Shown here: in pieces, positions 56,330-64,000 of the stretch
How the letters are laid out: the number at the start of each line of letters is the position of its first letter
Position numbering within the stretch: position 1 is the first letter of the stretch
Source: Nitrospirota bacterium
GTDB lineage: Bacteria > Nitrospirota > Nitrospiria > Nitrospirales > UBA8639
NCBI GenBank assembly: GCA_003695915.1
Contig: RFGF01000003.1
Location: forward strand, 1 to 64,000
Reading direction: 5' to 3'
Length of the DNA: 64,000 nucleotides
Notes under the pieces: generated by a model
The model's database searches: none
What the model was told of the DNA's origin: nothing
What the model saw: the letters and a program-made list of their open reading frames with translations, nothing else
Position numbers and translations under genes: made by a program

Positions 56330-56752
56330 CTAAACCATGTTCAGGAGGACGGCATAACGAACCAATTTCCCTAAGCCTATCAGCATCAGAGCGAGCCATC
56401 CATTAACGCCGAGCCATCCGCCAGCCAAACACAAGGGATCTCCAATCACCGGCATCCAAGCAAAAAGCAGCACTGGAGCCCCCCATTTTTTTATCTGTCC
56501 CAAGGCCTTGAGATCCCATGGCTGCCATAGCTTTTGGCCCGGGAATCGCCACCGCAACCAACGTCCGAGAATCCAGGATGTCATCCCGCCCAATGTATTT
56601 CCAGCCGTCGCCACGAGAAGAAGGGGCCAGAAACCGTTAGTCTGCTGGGCCTTGAGGATGACGAGAACGATTTCTGAGCTTCCTGGCAAGAGCGTCGACG
56701 AGAGAAATGCGCTGAGGAATAAACCGCCAAGCGTGAATGTGTCAGAAAACAT
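56330..56752 (-). CDS. YqaA-type (DedA-like) membrane protein
   Basis: The 140-residue protein has four or so hydrophobic helices with the family features FLSSTLLPGSSEIVL, NTLGGMTSWILGRW and VLLFAWMPVIGDPLCLAGGWLG. Proteins with this VTT domain are linked to lipid flipping and membrane stress. It lies 9 bp after the DUF2835 gene, in the same direction. Confidence 0.88.
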   Translation of the reverse strand: MFSDTFTLGGLFLSAFLSSTLLPGSSEIVLVILKAQQTNGFWPLLLVATAGNTLGGMTSWILGRWLRWRFPGQKLWQPWDLKALGQIKKWGAPVLLFAWMPVIGDPLCLAGGWLGVNGWLALMLIGLGKLVRYAVLLNMV

Positions 56753-56761
56753 CGGTGAATG

Positions 56762-56998
56762 TTAAGGTGTATCAGACTCGCGTATAACGGAAACAAATTT
56801 GTGGTCCGGTCCATATTCGATGACGAACGTTCCCACAATGCCCCGTTGGGTCAAAAATGGACGAAGGACTCTGGCAGGAAAGCGAACGGTTCGTCCATCA
56901 TGAGCGAGAGCAAAAATCTCCTCCGCCGCTCCTCGATAATACATCAGATACCGATGATGGGGAATCTTCAATGTCACTCGCAGCTTGGCCATGGGCAT
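56762..56998 (-). CDS. DUF2835 family protein
   Basis: The 78-residue protein matches the small DUF2835 family: a strand LRVTLKIPHHRYLMYYRGAA followed by GRTVRFPARVLRPFLTQRGI and GTFVIEYGPDHKFVSV. Its function is unknown. The start may be 56998 or the second Met at 56992. It probably shares a transcript with the YqaA-type gene. Confidence 0.8.
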   Translation of the reverse strand: MPMAKLRVTLKIPHHRYLMYYRGAAEEIFALAHDGRTVRFPARVLRPFLTQRGIVGTFVIEYGPDHKFVSVIRESDTP

Positions 56999-57157
56999 GC
57001 CTATCGAACAGAATATCGAGCAGACCGAAGTGATCCTTCAAAATCTTTGGGCAACGATGTCATTCCGATGTGCGGCTCAGTATAATGCCTGGCTGTTATG
57101 CGCGGCGCCAGTGTCTAGTCATGACACGCTTGCGCATGAACGGCTCACTCTCTTTCT

Positions 57158-57949
57158 ATGATATTTCCCTATCAACACGAACTCGAGACGTTGAAACCCC
57201 TTGTCCGAGAGGCAGGCAACCGTGTGCTGGAGTTATCCCGCACGGGCTTTCATGTTCACAGAAAATCCGACCGATCTCCTGTGACCACCGCGGACTTGGA
57301 AGTCAACCGATATTTGAAAGAACAGTTGCTTCAAATCTATCCAGACGATGGGTGGCTATCCGAGGAAGAGCCTGACGATCACACCAGGCTGACGAAATCA
57401 CGGGTGTGGATCGTCGATCCGCTAGACGGCACCAAATACTTTATCGCCGGTGTACCCCAATTCGCTATTTCCATCGCCCTCGTTGAAAATGCGGAGCCTG
57501 TGGTCGCCGTCATTTTCAATCCCGCCACGAATGAATTTTTCTCGGCCGTTCAACGCCAGGGCGCTTTTTTGGATGGCTCTCCCGTTCATGTTCGGACGGA
57601 GACGCCACACTCGATAACGCTTTTGGTCAATCCGCCGGCGCTCCATCGCGGATTGTTCCGCAACATGGATTCTGCTGTGACGTGCCAACCGATGGGATCC
57701 ATAGCTTATACATTGGCCTTAATTGCATCCGGCAGGGCTGACGGCACCATCAATGTGGCCAGACAAAACGAATGGGACCTAGCCGCCGGGACCCTTCTCG
57801 TTCACGAGGCTGGAGGCCAGGTAATGGACCGATACGGTCACCCCCTCCGATTCAATCAACGCACGCCCTTCGTTCGGGGAGTCATTGCCACAAGACCGGA
57901 TCTTGCAAGTCGGCTCTTGGATCTTGCCAAGCGTCTATTCTCCAAATAA
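57158..57949 (+). CDS. cysQ: 3'(2'),5'-bisphosphate nucleotidase CysQ / IMPase family
   Basis: The 263-residue phosphatase belongs to the lithium-sensitive inositol monophosphatase superfamily. Metal ligands are seen in WLSEEEP, WIVDPLDGTKYF and the late EWDLAAGTLLVHEAGG. SPVTTADLEVNRYL and the FIAGVPQFAISIAL segment fit CysQ, which removes PAP from sulfate assimilation. An inositol or fructose phosphate substrate remains possible. It is convergent with mobA. Confidence 0.85.
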   Translation: MIFPYQHELETLKPLVREAGNRVLELSRTGFHVHRKSDRSPVTTADLEVNRYLKEQLLQIYPDDGWLSEEEPDDHTRLTKSRVWIVDPLDGTKYFIAGVPQFAISIALVENAEPVVAVIFNPATNEFFSAVQRQGAFLDGSPVHVRTETPHSITLLVNPPALHRGLFRNMDSAVTCQPMGSIAYTLALIASGRADGTINVARQNEWDLAAGTLLVHEAGGQVMDRYGHPLRFNQRTPFVRGVIATRPDLASRLLDLAKRLFSK

Positions 57950-58202
57950 TGTTCTCCTGGCAAGGCGAGCAAAAAGTGCGCCCCGACCGGATTCGACAGT
58001 TTTCGATATCAAAAGACAATACCAAAGCAATTTGGACGACGAATCCTTTGCCACGCATATCAATACAGCCTCTCGGTCTAGTGAATCGAGAAAATATTGG
58101 CAACCTTTGCAGGATGATGTGCAGGCATAGTTGTTCATCGTACAAACCGAATCCCCTTGAAACACACCCAAGTGCTCTGCCTGCGGCCTTCACCTGTTGC
58201 TC

Positions 58203-58874
58203 TTATTCCGAATCAGACTTTCGCGATGGGAGCCCACTTCGATTTCTGAGAAGTTTTTCAGCGAATTCCAGATCCATCGGCGTATTGATATTCAGAAACG
58301 ATAATCCCTGCGGATCCCATGGTTTAATCTCATCGCCGAGAAGAATTCGAACGGCCAAATCTTCTCTTGTGCATAAATTTTGTATTTTGAATTGCTTCTC
58401 TTCAAGCATGGCGGCGAGGACCGGTACGCATTGCTTCGAATACAGGGCATGCATGGGATGGACCTTTCCCGCCATGTTAACCATGAGGACATCGGCATTC
58501 GGATCGAACGCGCATAAATGACGAACAAGATCCGGATTGAGAAACGGCATATCGCAAGCGACGACAAACGCTCGAGGAGTCGGCGAACATGCTAATCCGG
58601 TGTACAGCCCTCCAGCAGATCCGCAATTCGGGATCAGATCTTGCACGATTTCGACACCGGCAGGAAGCTCGCTATCGGGCATAGCGTCTCTTCTGGCCAC
58701 AACCACGATAATGCGTGTAAACACGGCGATCAGAGCCGTTAAAGTCCGATGGAAAAGCGGGATACCTTCGAGCGTGACCCAACGCTTATCTTGACCCATT
58801 CGCCGACTCTGTCCGCCCGCAAGAAGAATCCCGGTTACATCGGGCGTAAAGGGTGTATCCCTATTCGCTGACAT
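58203..58874 (-). CDS. mobA: Molybdenum cofactor guanylyltransferase MobA
   Basis: MobA joins GMP to molybdopterin to give the guanine dinucleotide form used by DMSO-reductase-type enzymes such as nitrite oxidoreductase. Signature: GILLAGGQSRRMGQDKRWV, VVACDMPFLNPDLV and LSFLNINTPMDLEFAE. ATG 58874 (MSANRDTPF) is chosen; an in-frame start at 58928 adds 18 basic residues. Its vicinity to the nxr region is suggestive but a relic region lies between. Confidence 0.92.
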   Translation of the reverse strand: MSANRDTPFTPDVTGILLAGGQSRRMGQDKRWVTLEGIPLFHRTLTALIAVFTRIIVVVARRDAMPDSELPAGVEIVQDLIPNCGSAGGLYTGLACSPTPRAFVVACDMPFLNPDLVRHLCAFDPNADVLMVNMAGKVHPMHALYSKQCVPVLAAMLEEKQFKIQNLCTREDLAVRILLGDEIKPWDPQGLSFLNINTPMDLEFAEKLLRNRSGLPSRKSDSE

Positions 58875-58928
58875 GTTCCGCTTTGCCAATTCGTTTCTTC
58901 TCCACCTGCTCAAAGCTCTAATCGACAA

Positions 58929-59539
58929 CAGATATGCTCATTGGAAGGTCGCTCGACAACGTCGCTTGAAAACTTGCAACTGTGCATAACCTGTTTCGGA
59001 ACGAAGGAACCTTCATTCGACAATCTATCTGCGCATTGTGATCTAACATATTAACATATAGCTCTTATTTCTCTTTAACTACCTGTCAATGGTTCCTGCA
59101 AGCGGACGGACTGTCTCTAGCGGTTGCAGGCTTTGGTTAGTGTGCGGCGCACAGCGCGTCTCCCTTCAAGGCCTCTATATGATGGTGGTCTCATTGTGGA
59201 GAGTCATCGACTCCGCAATGATCTCGGTCTCTTTTTGTCCCACTAACAGATAGCGATCGAGCACTGCAATCCGATACGTCCGATTCAACCGTGTCACTAG
59301 GAATCTTGCATCGGGCGTCCCGCGTAACTGTCAGAGTTTGGTATCCCCTTAGCATTCCTCTCATCTTGCAGAGACTGCACAGGCGACCCCAGTGTACGCG
59401 CAAACCATATGCGGAGATTCGCGTTCGGTCTTCACGCAATGGAGAACCCGAAGCATCCATACTACTCTGAACGAAGTCAGCATCTCGATCGCAATGGCTT
59501 CCTGGAGACTGCTCCCCTAAGCAATCGGGCACGTTAAAG
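58929..59539. other. Gap with no recognised gene
   Basis: About 610 bp beyond the mobA start, AT-rich near 59030-59090. No coding frame of good composition and no RNA gene was recognised. It probably holds the mobA promoter and decayed sequence bordering the IS relics. Confidence 0.4.
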
Positions 59540-60030
59540 CGTCAGTCGAATCTATCTTCCAAGCATTTGAGTACGACGAGCACGGTTGCTCGGTGTATAA
59601 AGTGCAAAAAGCCTCGGCGTACTATTACCATCGGACTTGGAAGCGGCGTTGCGCGCGAATCTCTGCAAAGGACCGTTCCATCAACCCGACATTGGTATTG
59701 GCGCAGCCATCTCCATCTGCCGCCGCTTCCGATTTCGGTGACGCGGCGCGATCATTCCGACACCTCGCAGTCACAACTTGTCCTTCAAGTCATCGCTGTC
59801 ATACGCACCATCCCTCATCATCAGATGATCCAGTTGGGATTCCCGCATGGAACAGCCAAACTCCGAGGCACCAGGGTCACTTCGTGATGACAAGCCGCAT
59901 GCGGACCGATCGTCAGCGGTAACGCCTGGAGCGTTACAATCGCCAGGAGCTTCACGCCTTTACCACGTTTGGTCGGCCCGAACGGTGTTCCTCCTCCCCA
60001 GAGCAGGAATATCGCCGACCTCGCTCAAAC
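59540..60030 (-). mobile_element. Decayed IS5-family transposase
   Basis: Pieces of an IS5-type DDE transposase can be read on the minus strand in changing frames with stops: GPTKRGKGVKLLAIV (59948-59986) with LPLTIGPHAACHHEVTLV after it, AYDSDDLKDKL (59773-59806), a MIAPRHRNRKRRQME segment (about 59710-59758), and MERSFAEIRAQRRFQVRW (59681 downward) with YYAE-like and SSYSNAWKI ends. The order and wording agree with the IS5 family (IS427-like). The gene is far gone, and I could not fix the terminal inverted repeats. Confidence 0.75.
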
Positions 60031-60464
60031 ATTTCTGTTCATCCGAATGATCGTCGTTCCGGAGCGAATCGGCTAGATCGACCAACACCTCTCCTAAGAC
60101 CGCATGTCGACACTACCGGTCAACTCTCCGATGAACGGTTTGTCGCTGGACAAACACTCAAGCAACCTGTGCCATTAGGCTCAGCGTTGAGCATCCACAC
60201 CACAGGAAAACCGCACGAACCGGGACAGGGATTGGGGCCAAGCCTATGGCCCAGCCTATGGCATTCAAGAAGAATTGGCGAATACGCGCTCATGTCCCAT
60301 CGCCCACGAGCAGCATTGACCACCCATATCGGTTAAGCCATCAGGTTCGGTAGGGTGCGGGTCTCTTGAACTTGACCCCATTGTGGGACCATTGGTGGTG
60401 AGAATTGCTCCGGGTCATGGATGACCAACATTCTTGTGCATGGACCGGCTGTCACAATGCTCAG
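60031..60464. other. Spacer between the two IS relics
   Basis: About 430 bp with no convincing gene. It may hold the decayed N-terminal part of the IS5 transposase and the end of the IS3 element (CCCATTGTGGG at 60378-60388 is a short inverted repeat), but nothing is certain. Confidence 0.4.
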
Positions 60465-61030
60465 GGAGTGAGGGTGCCTAACGCGCCATGAGCCCGAACC
60501 AAGTTGTCGGCTCGATGCCATGTTTCGAGCGTTGCCGTGCATCCGCTATCTCCAATAAACCAGTGTGGATGCACGCAATCCAAGCGCAAGCGGCTATTCA
60601 CTGCCTTGGTACAGCCAGTGTCAGGGCGGTCGAGGACAATCCAGCTCTACCCAGTGCCCATAGGTCCAACCGTCGAGCGCTCATCCGATAAACGCGGGCC
60701 CATTGTCAATGCGCAGACTCTGGGGACCCCCCATACACCTGAGTCGCGTGTGCCAACGCGTGCTCCTTCTCACGCCCATACTTACCAGTGCCTCTGCCTA
60801 TAGCCGGACAGATCTTCCAGGAGCCAGCGAGCACGGTCAGCAAGTTGAGCGGTGCTCCGTGACCACTCGATGCGGGACAAATTCTATCGCCCAACACCCA
60901 TTCGTAGCCTAAGCCTCTCAGTCTGGGCTACTCGGCCTTTGACCGTCATGCGGCGTTGAGGGACGCCTGCAAGCCCTCGGCCCGATCCAACCGATACACA
61001 CGGTTTCGCTGAATCGCCAGTCTTCTCGCC
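60465..61030 (-). mobile_element. Decayed IS3-family transposase (OrfB)
   Basis: On the minus strand from 61030 downward, IS3 OrfB segments occur in the right order but in shifted frames: RNRVYRLDRAEGLQASL (about 60970-61020), EWVLGDRI then APLNLLTVLAGSWK (about 60815-60905), SLRIDNGPAFIG (about 60685-60720, holding the second catalytic Asp), ALDGWTYGHWVELDCPRP, VNSRLRLDCVHPHWF (about 60558-60605) and TLETWHRADN with ALGTLTP (60467-60535). Several stops and frameshifts make it non-functional; the catalytic Glu region (normally IESFN) has decayed. Confidence 0.78.
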
Positions 61031-61298
61031 GTACCAGTGCATCAATCCGACGATCTCTATACCGGGTGCAGGGGTACCAGCTTCCGGATCTTTTTCCGCC
61101 AGGTGCAGCGGCTGTTCTCCCAAAGATTGGCCTCCCCTTTCAGGCATGGGACCGCGATCAGTCAATCTGTTCCAGCTGATGTATCGATGTTCTGCTATAG
61201 GCAACACTTGATCTCTTACTGGTGATCTGGCATTCAAGAAGTGCATGACAATTTCTTCGAAATTATAATGTAATTGATAAACTGCTTGGACATAAAAA

Positions 61299-61330
61299 AA
61301 AGAGGGAATGCGAAAACCCATTCCCTCTTT
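61299..61330 (-). terminator. Rho-independent terminator of nxrC
   Basis: A 12-bp stem AAAGAGGGAATG (61299-61310) and CATTCCCTCTTT (61319-61330) with an 8-nt loop is followed on the minus strand by a run of T (61293-61300). It lies 28 bp after the nxrC stop. Confidence 0.93.
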
Positions 61331-61357
61331 TCGTATCTTGCTATTGCCTAGCGGGTT

Positions 61358-63253
61358 TTACGTTGTAATTTTCCCTTTTCGCCGATTGGCTCGCCTAACA
61401 AGCACCCATCCTTCGACAATCACCAAGCCGATTGCCATTAATACCGGATAAACATAGGCTTCGGTGGGAATTTCAGGCTCGAGTACGAGATAATAAAAGG
61501 CTGATACCGCCATCTTTCTCCCGACATCTCCATTGTGCCCATCCCAGGCAAAGAAGTTCATAGGTATGTATTTGCCGAGCTCGATATAGGCATCTTCTTC
61601 ATAATCCCCTTTCAAGGGTCTTTGAATGATGACGGTCCAGCGTCCGTCTTTCCATTCAGCTTTTTTCACCTCGATTTGATCGGCAAAGTCCCGTTCTTCG
61701 AAATCCTGATCCCAGCCCGTACCGGTAAACGTATATAGGTTTCCGTCCGCATCCCACTTGGTGATATCGACAGAAAATTTTTCATCACCCCAGAAATACC
61801 GCGGTTTCTGTGGCGCTGGGAGCTCTTGCCACTTCACAGGAAACTGGAACGCAATGGAATCGTTGTAAACGGGATATTGGTTCTGCTTGGCTGCAATCGA
61901 TTCCGAATGGAATGGATCGTCTTCGAATAACGACCCACCGGGTGGCTGTTCTTCCACACCATAATCCTCCAGATTCACCTCTGTTGGATCCCATTCCACT
62001 TCTTCTTGCAATACACTTTTTGTCCGATCGTCCCATCGGAACATAAACACGATATGGGTATCATTATACAGGGATTGAACCCAGATATCGTCGATGCGAT
62101 TCACGAAATTTCTCGGTTTATGAGTAATCTGGCCGCCCATCGCGACCCATCGTCGGGGAACGATATTCCATCGTTCATCGTGTTCGTCAGATGGAAGATC
62201 ACCTTCGACATATTTTGAAGGAATAACGAAATTGATCTTGGGCTTATCGGTCAGAGGATCGATCTCTAGCGCTTTGCCTTTGGAAAGTGTTTCAGCAATT
62301 TCTTCGGTCACCTTTCCACCGGCAATATCGATATCTTTCTCGCGCTCACACAGCGAGTTGACATAGTTCGCGATATCCCATCGCTCCTCGATGGTCGTAC
62401 TGTCGGCAAAGGAGGGCATGGGCGTTCCGTTCAATCCAGTCGAGAAGGTCCGGAAAATATTTCGCACATTGTAAGGATCTTGCCTGCTTCCTCTGAAATT
62501 CCAGCATTTATGCCAATCGGCCGGTTGAATAGGAAACCCCCAATCGTCCTTTAAATTAAAGGCATTGCCATCCCCACGGCCTTCAAGCCCATGACACTCG
62601 ATACATTTTTTTTCGACTACCAATTCGGAGCCGCGCTTGATGGATTCTGGCGTCGCTTCTTTTGGTTGAATCTTATCGAGCTGCAAGACCGTAAACGTTT
62701 CAAATTCTTCGTCTTGCCAATCTCGGTCTACGACGAGTTCTTCGGTCACAAACGCCAATACATCCCTGCGTTGCTCTTCGGTCAAAATTCCATCCCACGG
62801 GGGCATGGCTGACCCGGGAAGACCATGGGTCACCGTGCGGAATAAGTCGACATCGATCAGCGGCAATTCACCACTCGCCGTATGCCGAATTTTAAAGGTT
62901 CCGGCATTGAAATTCCTCGGTCTCGGCCACAACCTATCTGCTGCCGGCCCATCTCCGGATCCTTTGACTCCATGACACCACACACATTTGGTGAAATACA
63001 CCCGTTTACCAGCTTCGATCTGCTCCGGCGTCGGAGCCGACGGTGGTTGTTGCTTGACAAAGCCTTCAGGAATTTCCTCTTCCTGAGCAAAGGAGACGGC
63101 GAATCCTCCAAAAATGAGGACAACCGATACAAACAAGACTGACGCCACGGCCAGGCCGCGAAACCAGACTCCTTGGTGTTCGTTCTTTTGCTCTGTTTTA
63201 CACATCTCGTCCCTCATTGTTCCTGTTCCGGGTGGCAATTCGTTCACTAGCAC
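61358..63253 (-). CDS. nxrC: Nitrite oxidoreductase gamma-type subunit (NxrC-like), cytochrome c / haem b
   Basis: This 631-residue protein is the putative haem subunit that passes electrons from the NXR Mo/Fe-S core to cytochromes in the periplasm. It has a signal helix (GLAVASVLFVSVVLIFGGFA), two c-type haem sites (CVWCHG at about residue 91, CIECHG at about 217) in mono-haem domains with distal Met segments (GSAMPPWDG, GTPMPSFADS), a C-terminal ethylbenzene-dehydrogenase-like haem b domain (VMFRWDDRTKS-type, HNGDVGRKMAVSAF) and a last transmembrane helix (VYPVLMAIGLVIVEGWVLV). The start is open: 63253, or GTG 63247, which stands 9 bp after GGAGG. nxrA and nxrB are not in the window. Confidence 0.85.
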   Translation of the reverse strand: MLVNELPPGTGTMRDEMCKTEQKNEHQGVWFRGLAVASVLFVSVVLIFGGFAVSFAQEEEIPEGFVKQQPPSAPTPEQIEAGKRVYFTKCVWCHGVKGSGDGPAADRLWPRPRNFNAGTFKIRHTASGELPLIDVDLFRTVTHGLPGSAMPPWDGILTEEQRRDVLAFVTEELVVDRDWQDEEFETFTVLQLDKIQPKEATPESIKRGSELVVEKKCIECHGLEGRGDGNAFNLKDDWGFPIQPADWHKCWNFRGSRQDPYNVRNIFRTFSTGLNGTPMPSFADSTTIEERWDIANYVNSLCEREKDIDIAGGKVTEEIAETLSKGKALEIDPLTDKPKINFVIPSKYVEGDLPSDEHDERWNIVPRRWVAMGGQITHKPRNFVNRIDDIWVQSLYNDTHIVFMFRWDDRTKSVLQEEVEWDPTEVNLEDYGVEEQPPGGSLFEDDPFHSESIAAKQNQYPVYNDSIAFQFPVKWQELPAPQKPRYFWGDEKFSVDITKWDADGNLYTFTGTGWDQDFEERDFADQIEVKKAEWKDGRWTVIIQRPLKGDYEEDAYIELGKYIPMNFFAWDGHNGDVGRKMAVSAFYYLVLEPEIPTEAYVYPVLMAIGLVIVEGWVLVRRANRRKGKITT

Positions 63254-63262
63254 GTCCCTCCA

Positions 63263-64000
63263 TCAATCCCAGGTCCGTGGGTAATACCCGGTATGCCAGT
63301 ACTCGAACATGATGACTTTCCAAATTTCATCGACCGTCAAATGTTGCTCCCATGGCGGCATAACCGATGCCCAGGGAAACCCTTCGCCAGGAAGACCAAT
63401 CCCGCCTTTTGCCACTCGCCAAAACACAAATGTTTCTTGCAACTGCGCGATTGTTCCCGCATCTGTAAAGTTGGCAGGAATGGGATTGAACGCGTAAGCC
63501 CACAAGCCACGACCATTCAGATTGTCGCCATGGCAGAAATGGCAATTTTGGAAAAAGATTTCTCCTCCTTCACGAACATACTTGATATACCCTTCTGCAT
63601 TGGGATTCCAGGGATTATCCTCGGGCCCTAGACTCTTCATGAGGCGTCCCATCGCCTGTTCCGTAATATGGGCGTTCGTGTACTCCTGATCATATTTACC
63701 TTCTTTATTCACTCTATAGGGGTTTTGCGCGACTTGAAGCACATATGTTTTTCCATGCACTTTCGTCGTAGCAGGAGGAGCGGGATGCACCGTGCGAAGC
63801 TCGATAGGTTCCTCAAAGCTTGGCTTGAATGAATTAAATGCAAATGCCCCTAAGCCTATAGGCAAGGCAACTAATAAAACTGCCCGCACCGCTCGATGAA
63901 GGGGAGTCTTCCCATCCAATACATCGAGAATCGGTCGCCGAAATTCTTCCCATTCAGCTTGGGACCCCGATACCCACATGAAAATACCGCAGAGCGAAAC
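63263..64000 (-). CDS. Membrane-anchored cytochrome c, 5' end beyond window
   Basis: The frame is open to the right edge (VSLCGIF before the Met at 63979), so the N-terminus is missing. It has a transmembrane helix (VRAVLLVALPIGLGAFAF), a linker and one c-type haem domain: CHFCHGDNLNGRG with the distal Met in WASVMPPWEQHL. The text before the helix (W-SGSQAEWEEFRRP) may be the end of a cytochrome b-like part. Its stop is 9 bp before nxrC, and the nxrC ribosome site lies at this junction, so the two are co-transcribed. A role as electron partner of NXR is inferred. Confidence 0.82.
   Translation of the reverse strand, partial: VSLCGIFMWVSGSQAEWEEFRRPILDVLDGKTPLHRAVRAVLLVALPIGLGAFAFNSFKPSFEEPIELRTVHPAPPATTKVHGKTYVLQVAQNPYRVNKEGKYDQEYTNAHITEQAMGRLMKSLGPEDNPWNPNAEGYIKYVREGGEIFFQNCHFCHGDNLNGRGLWAYAFNPIPANFTDAGTIAQLQETFVFWRVAKGGIGLPGEGFPWASVMPPWEQHLTVDEIWKVIMFEYWHTGYYPRTWD

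Overview
The window reads as a chromosome segment of a Nitrospira-like nitrite oxidiser (phylum Nitrospirota). The best evidence is the right edge: a nitrite-oxidoreductase gamma-type subunit with two CxxCH haem sites and an ethylbenzene-dehydrogenase-like haem b domain, directly behind another membrane-anchored cytochrome c. A complete complex I operon and many periplasmic or outer-membrane proteins fit a Gram-negative chemolithotroph. I saw no rRNA or tRNA gene.

Layout: 1-2176 holds the 3' end of secA and a convergent hsp20. 2300-19330 is a type I-B (Cst1/Cst2/Cas5t) CRISPR-Cas locus. It has one 24-repeat array, a fossil two-repeat array next to a diverged copy of the trailer, and on the minus strand cas6, a frameshifted small gene, cas8, cas7, cas5, cas3, a 5'-truncated second Cas3-type helicase, an RHH/PIN toxin-antitoxin pair, cas1, cas2 and cas4. 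The leader, with a recognisable promoter, lies between cas4 and the array. 19540-20640 carries a receiver-only response regulator and an HxlR-type repressor. 20737-37109 is one minus-strand unit: midA-nuoA-B-CD-E-F-G-H-I-J-K-L-M-N. MidA, the homologue of a mitochondrial complex I assembly methyltransferase, overlaps nuoA by ATGA.

37388-48480 is mixed: a DUF2130 protein, a PH-domain membrane protein, an inverse-autotransporter beta-barrel without passenger followed by a secreted protein, a gluzincin-like protease, small exported proteins, an MBL-like protein, rarA and an alpha/beta hydrolase. 48511-54153 is a minus-strand cluster that looks like phosphonate head-group synthesis: split phosphonopyruvate decarboxylase, AEP-type aminotransferase, PntC/LicC-like cytidylyltransferase, an NTase-like/CDP-alcohol phosphotransferase fusion and a flippase-like membrane protein. 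No PEP mutase is in the window. 54396-58874 has queF, a DegT aminotransferase, a YqaA-type membrane protein, a DUF2835 protein, a CysQ-like phosphatase and mobA. 58929-61295 is a decayed stretch with relics of an IS5-family and an IS3-family transposase, followed by a strong terminator and nxrC.

How it fits together: the nxrC/cytochrome region and complex I are respiratory modules. In such organisms complex I may also run in reverse to make NADH, but that is inference. mobA fits the need for molybdopterin guanine dinucleotide in the NXR catalytic subunit. The least explained parts are the CRISPR history (duplicated trailer, fossil array, block-wise spacer-end bias, duplicated Cas8 C-terminus) and the phosphonate/lipid cluster.
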